Shown one piece after another: positions 40,149-51,465 of a stretch of DNA of 64,000 nt. The first letter of the stretch is position 1. Every line of letters begins with the position of its first letter. The stretch lies in assembly GCA_002007465.1 (NCBI GenBank), contig LNAC01000009.1:4024986-4088985 (forward strand), written 5' to 3'. This DNA is from Ailurus styani (Eukaryota; Chordata; Mammalia; Carnivora; Ailuridae). The notes under the pieces were generated by a model. It saw nothing but the letters and a program-made list of their open reading frames with translations, had not been told where the DNA came from and did no database searches. The position numbers and the translations under genes are program-made.

Positions 40149-40344
40149 TTTTTAAGATTTTATTTATTTATTTGACAGAGAGAGAGAGAGATCACAAGTA
40201 GGCAGAGAGGCAGGCAGAGAGAGAGAGAAGGAAGCAGGCTCCCTGCTGAGCAGAGAGCCCAGTGTGGGGCTTGATCCTAGGACCCTGAGATCACGACCTG
40301 AGCCGAAGGCAGAGGCTTAACCCACTGAGCCACCCAGTCGCCCC
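40149..40344 (-). mobile_element. Can-SINE, full length
   Basis: Minus-strand SINE. Target-site duplication TGGAAGATTTT (40138-40148) against TGGAAGATGTT (40345-40355). It lies 16 bp left of the short SINE at 40361 and shares flanking bases with its duplication. Confidence 0.95.
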
Positions 40345-40360
40345 TGGAAGATGTTTGAAG

Positions 40361-40476
40361 CATTTCTTTTTAAGATTTTATTTCTAAGTCATCTCTACAC
40401 CCAATGTGGGGCTCGAACTTACAACCCCCAGATCAAGAGTCCCATGCTCCTCCGACTAAGCCAGGCAAGCAGCTCA
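40361..40476 (-). mobile_element. Short tRNA-Lys-like SINE
   Basis: Minus-strand CTACACCCAATGTGGGGCTC, GAACTTACAACCCCCAG and CTCCGACTAAGCCAGGC: a tRNA-Lys-like unit plus tail without the CT-rich middle. Perfect target-site duplication ATGTTTGAAG at 40351-40360 and 40477-40486. Confidence 0.9.
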
Positions 40477-40486
40477 ATGTTTGAAG

Positions 40487-41111
40487 GATTTAAAAGATGA
40501 TGAAATATTAAGAGGGGTGTGATTTTTATCTAGATGTGTAAGAGAATTTGAGAAAATGTATAAATCCATTTTTAAATGTATGTAATTGACGTGTTTTCCG
40601 TTAGAGTGATTATGAAGATGGGGGACCCACGGCAGGCTATTTAAGCCGGGAGGAGCACCCCATCCTGAGGGGGCAGATCAGTGAGGGGTGCCAGCGTGTG
40701 ACCACCAGCCGCTGAGTACTCGAGTGATGAGCCTTGGCCTGCCTGGAGGGTAGAGGCGCTGAGGTGCTGAAAGATGGCGACGAGCAGTGTGGAGTTTTAA
40801 GATGGTGGCGGCGGGAGCTCAGCCCATGTGAGGCTGGTTTCCCAACGGTCAGCCATGCTGCAGCAGGGGCAGAACTTGAAGTTCCGAGGACCCGTGGCCA
40901 CCATCAGTTTGGACCATAAACCTAGGCTTCACCAGCTGGTGTGGAAACAAGGCTGCCCTTGTGCTGAGATCCAGAGAGGCCCATTCTTACCCAAAATAGA
41001 GCCAACAAATGTGTTTGGCAACCTTTTTCTAGGATAGGCACTATTGGTATCATTAATTCATGAGTTTTCTAGTATTATCCCTTGCCCAAAAGGAGCTTCT
41101 ATACTTAAAAA
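40487..41111. other. Unassigned sequence with promoter-like motifs
   Basis: CAGGCTATTTAAGCCGGG at 40634-40651 is a TATA-like box in GC-rich DNA. AAAGATGGCGACG near 40770 and AAGATGGTGGCGGCGG near 40799 are YY1-like. Such a layout suits an LTR or a small promoter. No gene or LTR family is recognised. Confidence 0.35.
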
Positions 41112-41300
41112 AATTTTTTTTAAATTTATTTTAGAGAGAGAGAGAGAAAGAGAGCAGGGGGAGGAGCAGAGGGAGAGAGATAAGCAGAGTCGGCACTGAG
41201 TGTGGAGCCCGATGTGGGGCTCGATCTCAGGACCCTGAGATCATGCCCTGAGTCAAAACCAAGAGCGGACGCTCAACTGACTGAGCCACCCAGGAGCCCC
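41112..41300 (-). mobile_element. Can-SINE, older copy
   Basis: Minus-strand SINE from TTTTTTTAAATTTATTTTAGAG to CTGAGCCACCCAGGAGCCCC. Flanks CTTCTATACTT and CCTCTACTTTTT suggest a decayed duplication. Confidence 0.93.
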
Positions 41301-41629
41301 TCTACTTTTTAAGATTGTATAAATTCGTTCTGTGGGGTGAGGGTCTGAGTTCTTTAAGCTGGAAACTTATTTATTCCTGAAATTAATATTTCCATGCAAT
41401 TACCATAAACCAATACAGCAAGAAAGGGTAGTCTTTAGTAAAATGTATATAATTAATGAATATATAATAAATGAATATAATCAGTGCTTAAGAGAATTTG
41501 ATTACACTTCCAATTTTTTTTTTTTTACACTTCCAAGTTTTGATTGAATAGTTGCATAAGGATGTTCAAATGTTTGTGGAACTTTTGGTTATGAAATTTA
41601 CAAGTTTAATGTGCGGATCGCTAAATGTA
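41301..41629. other. AT-rich sequence, nothing recognised
   Basis: Contains ATAATTAATGAATATATAATAAATGAATATAAT-type A/T runs. No gene or named repeat. Confidence 0.4.
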
Positions 41630-41905
41630 TGAAGAGCCACAGGGCGTTTGTGGGCTGCTTACTCTATGCCAGGCACTGTTCTAAGCATCTTAAACGTATG
41701 AGTTCATCTACGCCTCACCGAAAATATATGAGGTAGGAGCTATTATTATCCCCATATTATGGATGATAAAACTGAGGCACACAGAGGTTGAGAAATTCAG
41801 CCAAGGACTTGTGGCTATGCGAGTGGCAGAAGCAGATACAAACCAGACAGTCGGGTTCTGGTTCAGGCTCACGCTCCACCATGAAGCTCTGGAGACTGCC
41901 AGTAG
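41630..41905 (-). mobile_element. MIR, antisense
   Basis: CTCTATGCCAGGCACTGTTC, GGTAGGAGCTATTATTATCC, GATAAAACTGAGGCACACAG and TTCTGGTTCAGGCTC match MIR in reverse almost end to end. ORFs over it are incidental. Confidence 0.85.
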
Positions 41906-42489
41906 TAAAGACCCCACAATGCCGTCGACTCCCTCTCCCCCTAAGCTGGTTGGAAGCGACTTCTCTTTTTTATGAATGAGTCTTTTTTTACGAATGAGAC
42001 CACTGAAGTGGGTGAGTTGTATGCAGCTTTACCAAGCAGTAACCCTCAGAACAGTCCCATCCTGTGCCCCTTCAAGAGGGGCAGGTGCTGGCTTCCAGCC
42101 TGGGTACCGAGAGGTCAGGGAGGATGTCTGAAACTTCCCAAGTGCTAGGGCAGGAGCGTGGAGCAGAGGGGTCCACGAGGCCAGGATACTGCAGTGGTGT
42201 CTCAATCCCGGCTGGCTGTGTCCTTTGAGCTCCTATGCCCTGGAGCCACGCCCTTCATCCCATTTGGCTTTTCTGCTGTTCTCTGCCTTGATTGGCACCG
42301 TCTGCATTTTTCAGAAAACTGGTTGCTGATGTGCAAGTTTCTATGACCAAAATGTGGCCCCTGCTTCTTGGCAGCTATTACTTCTCTCTCCTTTCTCATC
42401 AAAATTCATTTCAATTACAGAGGAAATACAGGCTTGATGCAACAGAATCTAATAATAGAAGGGCAAAAAATAACAAGACCCGCCACCAT
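41906..42489. other. Unique sequence, nothing recognised
   Basis: Contains a TTTTTTATGAATGAGTC/TTTTTTTACGAATGAGAC near-duplicate at 41967-42000. No gene is supported. Confidence 0.4.
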
Positions 42490-42751
42490 CTTGCAAGGTA
42501 ACCAGTGTTAGTGACTTAGTACATCCTTCAAGAATCTTATCTACACATACAACACTCACTTACCTTCCAAAATCGGGATCACACTAATTTTCTAGGTGTA
42601 CATGTTCTTTATTAACTTAGTAATATATTGTGGACACTTTCCACAATGTGCGTCCACCTCTTCCTCACTCTTCGAAGGGCTGCATAGTTTTTTCATCTGT
42701 ATTTTAAACAGCACAGTCCAGTAGAAATATAACGTGAGCCACATATGTGAT

Positions 42752-43212
42752 TTTAAAGATTTTATTTATTTGAGAGAGAGAGAAGGAAGAGAGAGAGAGA
42801 GCGTACAAGTGCAGGAGTGGTGGGGAGGGGCAGAGGGAGAGGGAGAGAATCTCAAGCATGCTCCATCCTGAGCACGGAGCCTCACACAGGCTGTGAAGCC
42901 CAGCCTGAGGCTTGATCTCAAGACCCTGAGATCAAGGGCGCCTGGGCGGCCCAGTGGGTTAAGCCTCTGCCTTCGGCTCAGGTCATGATCCCAGGGTCCT
43001 GGGATCCAGTCCTGCATCAGGCTCTCTGCTCAGTGGGGACTCTGCTTCCTCCTCTCTCTGCCTGCCTCTCTGCCTGCTTGTGATCTCTCTCTCTCTGTCA
43101 AATAAATAAATAAAATCTTTTTTAAAAAGTTAAAAAAAAAAGACCATGAGATCGTGACCTGAGCCAAAACCAAGAGTCGGATGCTTAACCAACTGAACCA
43201 CCAAGGCTCCCC
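42752..43212 (-). mobile_element. Older Can-SINE split by a younger one
   Basis: Minus-strand SINE in two pieces: 42752-42935 (AAAGATTTTATTTATTTGAG to CCCTGAGATCA) and 43141-43212 (CATGAGATCGTGACCTGAGC to AAGGCTCCCC). The younger plus-strand SINE lies between them. Confidence 0.95.
42936..43140 (+). mobile_element. Can-SINE nested in opposite orientation
   Basis: Plus-strand SINE from GGGCGCCTGGGCGGCCCAG to its A-tail. Target-site duplication AGACCCTGAGATCA (42921-42934) against AGACCATGAGATCG (43141-43154). Confidence 0.96.
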
Positions 43213-43370
43213 CTCAATTTTCTAGTAACCATATTGAAATAAAGGAAATGGAACAAGTGGAATTAATTTTGATAATATATTTTACTTAACCCAATGGGTC
43301 CAAAATATTATCCTTTCAACAATATATTACTATTGAGATTTTTTTTTACATTATTTAAAAATATTCATGG

Positions 43371-43535
43371 TGGCATCTGGGTGGCTCAGTCGATTAAGCA
43401 TCTCAGGGTCCTGGGATCGAGTCCTGCTTGGGGCTCCCTGCTCAGCAGGAAGCCTGCTTCTCCCTCTTCCTCTGCCTGCTGCTCCCCCGGCTTGTGCTCA
43501 CTCTCTCTGTCAAATAAATAAATAAAATCTTTTTT
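43371..43535 (+). mobile_element. Can-SINE with internal deletion
   Basis: The head GCATCTGGGTGGCTCAGTCG runs into CATCTCAGGGTCCTGGG, skipping the usual CTGCCTTCGGCTCAGGTC block; tail AATAAATAAATAAAATCTT. Confidence 0.93.
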
Positions 43536-43985
43536 ATCCAGCCTGTATTTTACATTAATAGACATGTGAACCAGTCACATTTCAAGTGCTGTGTAGCCAC
43601 ACGTGACCAGTGGCTATCACACAGGATGGCACAGACTTCAGCCATAATTTATTTAACTGTGTGCCTGCTGATGGAGATAGAGATTGCTTCCAATGTTTGC
43701 TCTTTTATAAGGAATGCTACAATGAACATTCTTATGCTTATCACGTTATACACACATATGATTATTTCTGTAGGATAGATTTATAGAAGTGAGGTTTCTA
43801 GGTCAGAGAGTTTATGCATTTTATGGTATAATAGATATAGCTAAATTACTCTCTAATAAGGCTAAACCAATTTATACTTCCACCAACAGTACATAAGAAT
43901 GATCATTTTCCCACACTCTTGCCAAATTGGATGGCATTCCTTTTAAAAAATTTTTCATTTCTCTCTGTCCTTTTGCATCTGTACT

Positions 43986-44485
43986 TTAGCAACTGCATCA
44001 CATCATGCAGGGGAGGCCCATTTCAAAGCTGGATTTTTTTCTATTGGCTACAACTATCAGCCACATAGAGGATGTGTTTGGCTCTGTAGGTAAAAGAGAA
44101 CCCAGTGAACATTGGCTCAAATAAATCATTTTTTTTCTCATGTAAAAAGAAGTCTGGAGGAAGGTGGCTGCTTGTGGTGGTTGACCCCATGATCAATGAA
44201 ACCTTCAAAGTTCTTTCTGCCTTTCTAATTTAATATTCTCAGCTGGTGGGCTTTTCTCTTCTCATGGTTGTCATCTTATGGTCACAAAGTGGCTGCCACC
44301 ACACCAGACAGAGTATCTGTGTCCCAGGAAAGAAGGAGAGGGAGGTAGGTGGCACTAGCTACTTCTTACGCAGCCACACTTTGTAGGATTCCAGACCTTC
44401 AAGAAACTATGAGATAACATTCTTGTTTCAAGCCCCTAAGTTTTGGGGTGATTTGTTATGCAGCAACAGATAACTGATGGAGCTG
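43986..44485 (+). mobile_element. MER-class repeat (family not assigned)
   Basis: GAACATTGGCTCAAATAAATC, GTGGTTGACCCCATGATCAA, TTATGGTCACAAAGTGGCTGC and a 3' tail CCCCTAAGTTTTGGGGTGATT, GTTATGCAGCAACAGATAAC fit a dispersed mammalian LTR or MER repeat. Confidence 0.55.
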
Positions 44486-45539
44486 CTGGAAGACCATCTC
44501 TTTGAGAGCAGCCAACTCCCATCTTTGTATCATTTTCTTGCCCTTCAAAAACTCACCCCTTCTCACTCATGTGTAGGGCAAAGGCCGCTGTGGTTGGGAA
44601 AAGGTACTTTTCAGGCATTCAGAGAGCAGAGAGCAGAGACCTGGGCAAAATTTTCCCACGTTTTCACATTTGAGTCTCTTGGTACTTCATCTCAGAAGAC
44701 AGGCCAGGGATGGAGATACTGTCATTGCTTCGTGGACATGGGTTTCCGTGAGGAACACTCCTGGCTTCTCTCAGCACCTCACCCTGATTCTGCCCCAAGG
44801 GAGGTAGGACTTGATTGGTGCATTTGGGGACAGGAACTGAGCACGCCTCACCCAGCTTCTTGTGGGCTTTCTTGACTCCGTAGGCCTACCTGCAGGGAGA
44901 GTGCAGGGGGTGGTGTCCCTTCCCAGAAGGCTCTGCCCTGCAGGAGACAGCCCACAAATGGAAAGAGCAATTCAGATCAGAGGGAGCATAGGAGAGAACC
45001 CAATGGGTGCCTCATCTCAGCCATACCCTCCATCGGCCTTGACGATACATAACATACCTATTATCCGAAACAACTGCCCTTTTTATGAAGATATAAAACA
45101 AGGTTTATACAAGGGATGGATCAGACAGCTGGGACATTGCGGGTAGTGGTGCAAGGCAGGCTGGGACAGGGGTTGCAGTGTGTCTTGCTTGTACCTGTGT
45201 CCCTGGTGTTGGCGGTGACCGAGTAAGGGTGTCTACATCCATCTGTCCCTCTTATGCATCAAGGACAGTGAATCCTGGGTCCCCTCTTCCAGCTCTTGCT
45301 TTCCTTCTCTCGACAGGTCTCCTGTGGGCCTGGGCGGGTTTGGACCCCACCTCCTTTCCCTGCAGAAGGCAAGGACCCAGTGAGGCCCTGACCCCACAGG
45401 GAGGGTCTGACTCCTCCAAAGCACCTGCTAGCCAGGCCCTGCTTGGGACCACACGTGGAGGGTGTGGAGCAGCGCGCAACCACCCCCCTCCAAGCTGCAC
45501 CGGCCCCTGCTCTTCCCGGCATCCCCGATCTCTGTTCAA
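44486..45539. other. Repeat-poor unique sequence
   Basis: No transposon is recognised. Plus-strand frames of 94-132 codons (44477-45546) lie in different frames and show no known domain, splice pattern or codon bias that I can see; I do not call a gene. Confidence 0.4.
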
Positions 45540-46060
45540 TGCCTGATTTTTTACGATCGATCTTATATCCGGCACAATCAGATTTATGGCTCCTGCATCT
45601 TATGAAATTACACAGATGTTGCTGCTCTGCTTCTCTCCAGGACAGTAAAAGGCAATAACATTCTTGCAGATTTCGACAGCAGGCAATTCAATAAAGGGCC
45701 ATGTATATTTTATAAGTACAATAAAGACAAGGCTCTCTGCCCGCACTGCGGCCCGCCAGGCCCCAGTGCTGCACCGGGCGGCCGCCTGCACCCCCCTTCC
45801 TGTCTGTTTGTCGATCAGGTCTCTCCCACTGCCACACGGGGGACCGGGGAGATTTATCCCCTTTCTGATCCATTATTTAAGTTTGGCTCCAGGGACCCTG
45901 CAATGGGGGCTGTTTAAAATTTAAAGGTGTTTGTGGAACTTAATACTTTCCTCCTCCTGATTTGCACTATAAAATTTTATCTATATTTTTGTTGCCCCAT
46001 AAAACGTTTCTATCTTATCGGGATGGCTTGTCCTTTTACGGGCAAAACCATAAATACCTG
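45540..46060. promoter_or_regulatory. Possible conserved non-coding element (enhancer-like)
   Basis: A repeat-free AT-rich island in GC-rich DNA with many homeobox-like words: CAGATTTATGGCTCC near 45578, CAATAAAGGGCC near 45691, CAATAAAGACAAGG near 45719, CCCCATAAAACG near 45994 and ACCATAAATACC near 46048. TTTATGG/CCATAAA resembles CDX and posterior HOX sites. Conservation was not tested. Confidence 0.35.
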
Positions 46061-47491
46061 ATGAGGTGAGGGTTGGTGGAAGGTCTCAGAGAGGAGCCCT
46101 AGGGGGAGACAGGAGAAGAGAACCGTCCCCTGGTCTGCCACAGACACCCTGGGGGGCCGGAGGCGGGGATAGGGGGTTGGGGGAGCCCCATGCCTCTCTG
46201 AGGCTCAGTTTCTTCACCTGTACAGTCGGGAGAACCACAGCGCCCACCGGATAGGGCTGTTGGGATGACCCAGGGGCAGAGCGCCCCAGGAGTACTACCT
46301 GGGTGCCGGGCACAGCATGTGCCAAGGCCCAGTGGTGGGAACAGCGGAGGGAAGGGGCTTCCTCTTCCCCCCGGCGAGGCGCCAGGCCAAGCTGGGAGCA
46401 AATGCCTAAGCCGGCTCAGCACTCAGTCACCTCTCTGTGCCTCGGTGTCCTCATTCATGCCACGGAGACACTGAGGTTCACGCCTCGGAGCTGAGTTGTG
46501 CGGATTAATGACTTCACGCTTGCAAGATGGCGAGCTCTGTACCCCGCGCGCCCTAACTTCACAAGGGCCGCGTGGCCCTTGTTATTGTTACAGCAAGGCA
46601 GGGACGGGGCAAGGGGGCCCCGGTGCCCAGGGAGCAAAATGCAAGGGTGCCGTGCTGTCAGAGGGTGCAGGCGCAGGCTTGGCACCTGCGAGCGAGAACT
46701 CCTTGCATTTTGTGCCCTGTCCCTTGCCTCCCCTAGCCCCGGCCCTGCTGCCGAGGTCTCTTTCCTGCCGGCAGGTGTGCAGATGCGGCTCAACAAAAGC
46801 GAGCCCAGGATGCAGGCAGTGGGAGCAGTGTCCACGGTTGGAGGAAGCAATGCCTCCTACAGGTCTAGCCATTGCCAGAAGGGGGTTTGATGAAGTTTGG
46901 TGTTCTCAGGGCCAAGCCAGGCTGGGGCTTTCAGCTGCTACTCACCGATGCCTGCTCTGTGCCGCGTACTTGCTAGGCAAGTCAGACCTGAGCTCGACCC
47001 TCCCGGCGTGCCCGGTGCCCCCGGACACAGGCAGGCATGGGTGGGGATCAGGGGCTGTGGTGGGCACACGAGAGAGGCGGGGCTTCTCCTGGTGAGGATG
47101 TGAGATGAGTCGGGAGAGGCTTCTGGAAGTGGTCTCCTGAGTTGGATCAAGGATGATGCCAGAGAGGCAGCCTGAGTCAAGCACAGAGTGTGAAATGCAT
47201 GATTCACAGGCACCAAGACTGGAGGTCAGTGTCTGGGTGAGGAAGCCGTGAAGCTTCTGGTGGTCGAGGCAGAGGTGCAGGTCCTCAGGAAACTGAAGGG
47301 TAGACAGGAGTCGGTCAGCGCCTCGCGGGGCCTGGGGACGTGGTGGGATGAGTGTCCACTGAGGTGGGGCCAGTTTCAACACTGAGCCCACAGCCCAGAG
47401 GTGTGAGGCCCGGCAGCTCGGATGCCGCTGCAGGCTGATCTCACCCTTGGCTCGAGCCCCGACTATCTGACTGGCTCCACCTCAGTGTCTA
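46061..47491. other. GC-rich unique sequence with MIR fragments
   Basis: MIR-like pieces lie at 46185-46330 (GAGGCTCAGTTTCTTCACCTG, GGGCTGTTGGGATGACC) and 46425-46515 (ACCTCTCTGTGCCTCGG). The 199-codon plus-strand frame at 46496-47095 starts in MIR and is contested by antisense frames; no domain. Confidence 0.4.
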
Positions 47492-47944
47492 GTGCAGTGG
47501 CTCTCAAACTTGGCTTCCTAGCAGGTTGATACAGGACTTTCCCTGGCCCCTCCGGGCCCCAGGAGGTGGAGTAAGGGAAACAGGATTGGGCAGAGGTGAT
47601 GCTGAACGGCTATCTGGTTACAACCGAGACTTCAGTTGATCTCAGCAGGAGCTCTGGAGTTTGAATGGCCCTTCCAGAGTCCCACCAGGTCGAAACAAGG
47701 AGGCCAAGCCTTGAACTTCTATGCTAAGCAGTCACTGGACATCGGCTGTCCCGAACGAGGTCCCAGCGTCCAAGGGTGATTGCTGGGCCTGAGTTTGATT
47801 ATGAGCCTTCAGCAGGTGACACTTCTGGTCCTAGGGGGGATCTTGGCAGCTTACCACAGTCTCGAGGACCCCAGCCTCTCAGCCTGTCGGGGGGACATGG
47901 CTGGGTGCCCCTCCCAATGGAAATGCAGACTTGCCACTTCATAC
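47492..47944. other. Unassigned, possible MER5-type start
   Basis: GCAGTGGCTCTCAAACTTGGC at 47496 resembles the terminus of a hAT-type MER5 element, but the rest does not align by eye. Confidence 0.35.
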
Positions 47945-48745
47945 TCATTAGGGTTTCTACTACGAATGAAACCAGAAAACTAGCATGTGTTGCTGAGGAT
48001 GTGGAGAAATCGTGGCAAAATACACATAACATAAGCTTTATCGTCTTAATAATTTGTAAAGCACACCAGTGACATTACATTTGCCGCACGGAAAGGTGGT
48101 GGTTGGTGGCTACGTGAAATGGTGCAGCTGTTATGGGAAGCGGTCTGCAGTTCCTCCAAGAATTATGAGAGAATTACCATACAATCTAGCAATTCCGTTT
48201 CTAGGTGTACATACCCAAATGGATGGAAAGCAGGGACTCCAAAGATATTCACACACCCACGTTCATGGCAGCATTCGTCACGGTAGCCAGAAGGCGGAAG
48301 CAATGCTAGTGTCCGCTGACGGATGAGTGGATAAACAAGACGGGGTACAGGTGGGTCACAGGATATCAATCAACCTTAAAAAGGAAAGAAATGACAACAC
48401 AGAGTAACCTGGAGGCCATTATGTTAAGTGAAATAAGTCCCTCGCAAAAGGGCAGGTACTGTATGATTCTGCTTTTATGAGGTCCCTAGAGTCATCAAGT
48501 TCAGAGTCAGAAAGTAGGATGGTGGCGGTCAGAGGCTGACAGGGGCGGCGCGGGATGGGCCGTTAGTGTTTAATTGGGACGGAGTTTTGCAAGATGAAAG
48601 CGCTCTGCTTGGGGATGGTGGTGAGGGTTGCACAGTGGGAATGTGATCAATGCCACTGAACGGCACACTTAAAAATGGGTAAGATGGGACATTTTACGCG
48701 AGGTGTATTTTATCAGAATTTAAAATCAGTGACTTATTTAAAAAA
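47945..48745 (+). mobile_element. L1M (L1ME-like) 3' end
   Basis: Sense old L1: GTTCCTCCAAGAATTATGAG, TAGCAATTCCGTTTCTAGG, TATGTTAAGTGAAATAAG, AGAAAGTAGGATGGTGGC, GTTTTGCAAGATGAAAGC and CGGCACACTTAAAAATGGG, ending in an A-tract. Non-coding. Confidence 0.85.
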
Positions 48746-50305
48746 AAAAATCCAGAACTAGCGGTCAGGGGACATGGAGTGTCCTGGGCAAATCCTCTTC
48801 TGGGCAACCCGCCCCCCCCCCCCGGGCATGTGGTCTCTGTGAGAGCAGTTAAGCGGGGTCTCAGACAGTGCCAGTGGGAGGGTGCTGTGTCTCTTGGGTC
48901 CTCAGGGAGGCAGGAACTGAGAGGGTTAGGAATGCAGATGGCCCTTTCAGGGGTAAGTGCCAGGAAGGGAGACAGGAGGAGGAAGTAGGCATGGGTGGGG
49001 GGCCACAAATTGTGATTCCAGGCTCATAAAGGCTGGGCTGACCCAGCCAAAAGCTCCGGGACCAAGGCTCAGTGGGAGGCATCCCATCTTGGGTCTTTCT
49101 ACCATAACCTTGCAGGGCCACAGTCATTGGCTGGCATCACCCCAAGAACATGACCTTGGCTCAAGAGCTGAGGCAGACCTGAAAGAATTAACAGCCAGAG
49201 GCTGGCAGCTGACTTCCCTCCCTGCAGTGGGGCAGCAAGTTCTTCCTTGGAGGGGGCTCTGATTGGGACATCTCCCAGTCTCCACAGCTGTCTGCCCACA
49301 CTCAGTGGGAGAGTCCTAGCCGCACTTAGGATCTCAGATCTAGAGTTGAGTCGGTCTCTGTTCAGCCAGAGCTGTGACGTGGCCCACTCTGGAGTCTTTG
49401 GAGGCCATGTTCTGTGTGTGGACCTATGGGCTGAGGGACAGGGGAGGCAGGTGTGTGGCAGGAGAGGAGGGTAAGCAGGGGTGCAGAGAGAAGAAGCGAC
49501 GAGATGGAGAGAGAAGCCCACCGCGCTCAGTTCCTGGGGCCAGTCGTTAAGGCGTAGCCGCCCACTGCCCTTCCCAGCCCGGCGGTTCACCAGGTTCTTC
49601 TCCAAGATCCTGCCAATAAATCCCCCCTTTTGTTTAAACTAGTCATTAAAAAAAATCACTATAACCCAGACTTTTAACCAACACGGGGAGGATTTGCCAG
49701 GGCTGGAGGAAGAGAAAGAAGAGCAAGCGAGACAAGAGGGTCAGGAGGAGGAGGATATGGGACGGGCTCTGGCTGAAGGTGGCCCTGCTCCTCCGCGGGC
49801 ATCTCTTGGGATTTGTCATGAGCTTGCCCAGCCTGTGGATGATCCTTCTTGGATTCTGGGTGCTGCCAGGTGAAGGTGCAGACGGGACTGTACCAGAGAC
49901 TTTCAAGTGCTCCCTCCTTGAGCCTTTAGGGTCCCTCGTCGCTGCACGCTCAGTTACCAGTGGGCCAGGAAATCTGTCCCTCTGGCAGAGACTTAACTGA
50001 GCACTGAAACTCACCACCTTTCATCGAACCCTGGAGACGGTAGAAAAAGGTTTATAAGATAAGTTCATTGAAAAAGAAGTGTACTTAAAAGCAAGGAAGT
50101 GAATGTTCTGAGCCATAGAATGCAAGTACTGTCCCTCCACCAGATTCCTTTGTTCATAGCAAGTCACAAGGACAGCCCTAGACCAGCAGTCACAAGGACA
50201 GAGAGTCAGGCTCCACCTCTTGATGGGAGGAACTGCAAAGTCGCTTGCAAAAGAGCTGCCATCCTACTTTTTTGTTTTCCATTTGCCACGCCACCGTAGA
50301 TTGCA
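48746..50305. other. Repeat-poor GC-rich unique sequence
   Basis: A poly-C run of about 14 bases sits at 48810-48824. No gene can be supported. The 168-codon antisense frame at 49099-49605 has no recognised domain. Confidence 0.4.
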
Positions 50306-50495
50306 AAAGTGGTTGATTGCTCAAATTATTTGCCTCCCTATTCTTATCCCCATTATACAGACGAGGAAACTGAGATTTAGAGAGTTTCAGTGATTTGCTC
50401 AGGGTCCCACAGCCAGCGAGGAAGGGAGTAAGGAGATGGGACTGGAACGTAGCCTGTCTAATTCCAAAGCTCTTGTCCTCAACGCTAGTGGATGG
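50306..50495 (-). mobile_element. MIR, antisense
   Basis: CTTATCCCCATTATACAGACG, GAGGAAACTGAGATTTAGAG, CTCAGGGTCCCACAGCC and GACTGGAACGTAGCCTG match MIR in reverse. Confidence 0.8.
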
Positions 50496-50689
50496 CAATG
50501 TGTGGAGAATCACCCTGCCCCTCTTGAAGCTGATCATGTGTCCCCCAAAGACCCCCCTGGTCCCCGCATGGAGTGGGGACACAGAATTGCCGGGGAACGT
50601 GACCCTTCCTAGGCAGCTGTTTTCTTAGTGGCCACTTAATTCCCACATGAAATCTCCTTAGGAAAATCCTAACTTTGTCTGAGACAAAT
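50496..50689. other. Unique sequence, nothing recognised
   Basis: Short stretch without recognisable features. Confidence 0.4.
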
Positions 50690-51340
50690 TAACACGGAGC
50701 CCGTGTGGAGCTTTGAGGGGTACGGGACAGGCAAATGCAAGAGGGGACAGGGCGGGAAGGGAGGAGCAAAGGGAAGTAGGAGGGGAGAGCAAGGAAGAAG
50801 GGTGGTCGAGAGAGAGAAAGCAAGCGAGCTAGGTGATAAATAGATGACAGATAGGGAGACAGATAGGGACGTCGTCACAGAGGTATTTAACTGCAGATAG
50901 AAATTGAGGGAGGGATAGAGTGTGAACTGAGAGAGAAAACGGGAAAACAAAATGAGGAGAGAGACACGATAAGAAGCAGAGGCACAGAAATACAGAAGCA
51001 GCCATTGATGGATGGAGAGAAGGAATTTCACATAAAGGCACAGATCTGAACGAGGAGAGAAAGACAGCAAGAAAGGAGGAGAGAGATGGGGGTGGGGAGA
51101 AAGAAAGTCATAATGAGAAAGAACAGAGGACATGGAGACCAAAAGTGACCAAGGCAGAGGAAGAGGGAGAGAGAGAGGTGGAGGGAGAGGGAGAGAGAAA
51201 GAGAGGAAGGAAGAAAGGGAGGAGGGGGAGGGAGGGAGAGAGAGAGCGAGCTAGAGAGAGAGGGAGGGAGGGAGAGAGAGGAAGGAGGAGGGAGGAGTGA
51301 CAGGAAGGGACAAGGACAGAGGCAGTAGGGAAGCGAGAGA
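50690..51340 (+). repeat. Long polypurine (GA-rich) tract
   Basis: Roughly 650 bp where the plus strand is dominated by G and A, with the densest part (51140-51300) made of GAGAGGGAG, GAGGGAGGG and GAGAGAGA words. The antisense 'proteins' rich in S, L and P are artefacts of this composition. Confidence 0.9.
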
Positions 51341-51465
51341 GGCAGCCTGCGGAGGACACCGACTTTGGGGGGTGCCCCGCTCCGCCTCGCTGTCCCCAGG
51401 GAGGCTGACACGTGAGGGGCAGCGCCGGCCCCTCCTCTGGAGCCGCTCCTCTCCCCCCACCCCAC
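51341..51465. other. GC-rich left flank of the second gap
   Basis: CpG-containing sequence (GCCCCGCTCCGCCTCGCTG, CAGCGCCGGCCCC) that ends in a C-rich run at the gap. It may be a small CpG island partly hidden by N. Confidence 0.4.

Larger units (their letters stand above)
42490..43985 (-). mobile_element. L1M fragment, antisense, with SINE insertions
   Basis: GTACATGTTCTTTATTAAC before the SINEs and GATTGCTTCCAATGTTTGC, TCTGTAGGATAGATTTATAG, AAACCAATTTATACTTCCACC after them follow antisense L1M order. SINEs at 42752, 42936 and 43371 interrupt it. Confidence 0.65.

Noticed and set aside
46496..47095. 199-codon plus-strand ORF
   Set aside because: Starts in a MIR fragment, overlaps long ORFs on the other strand, has no recognisable domain or splice signals.
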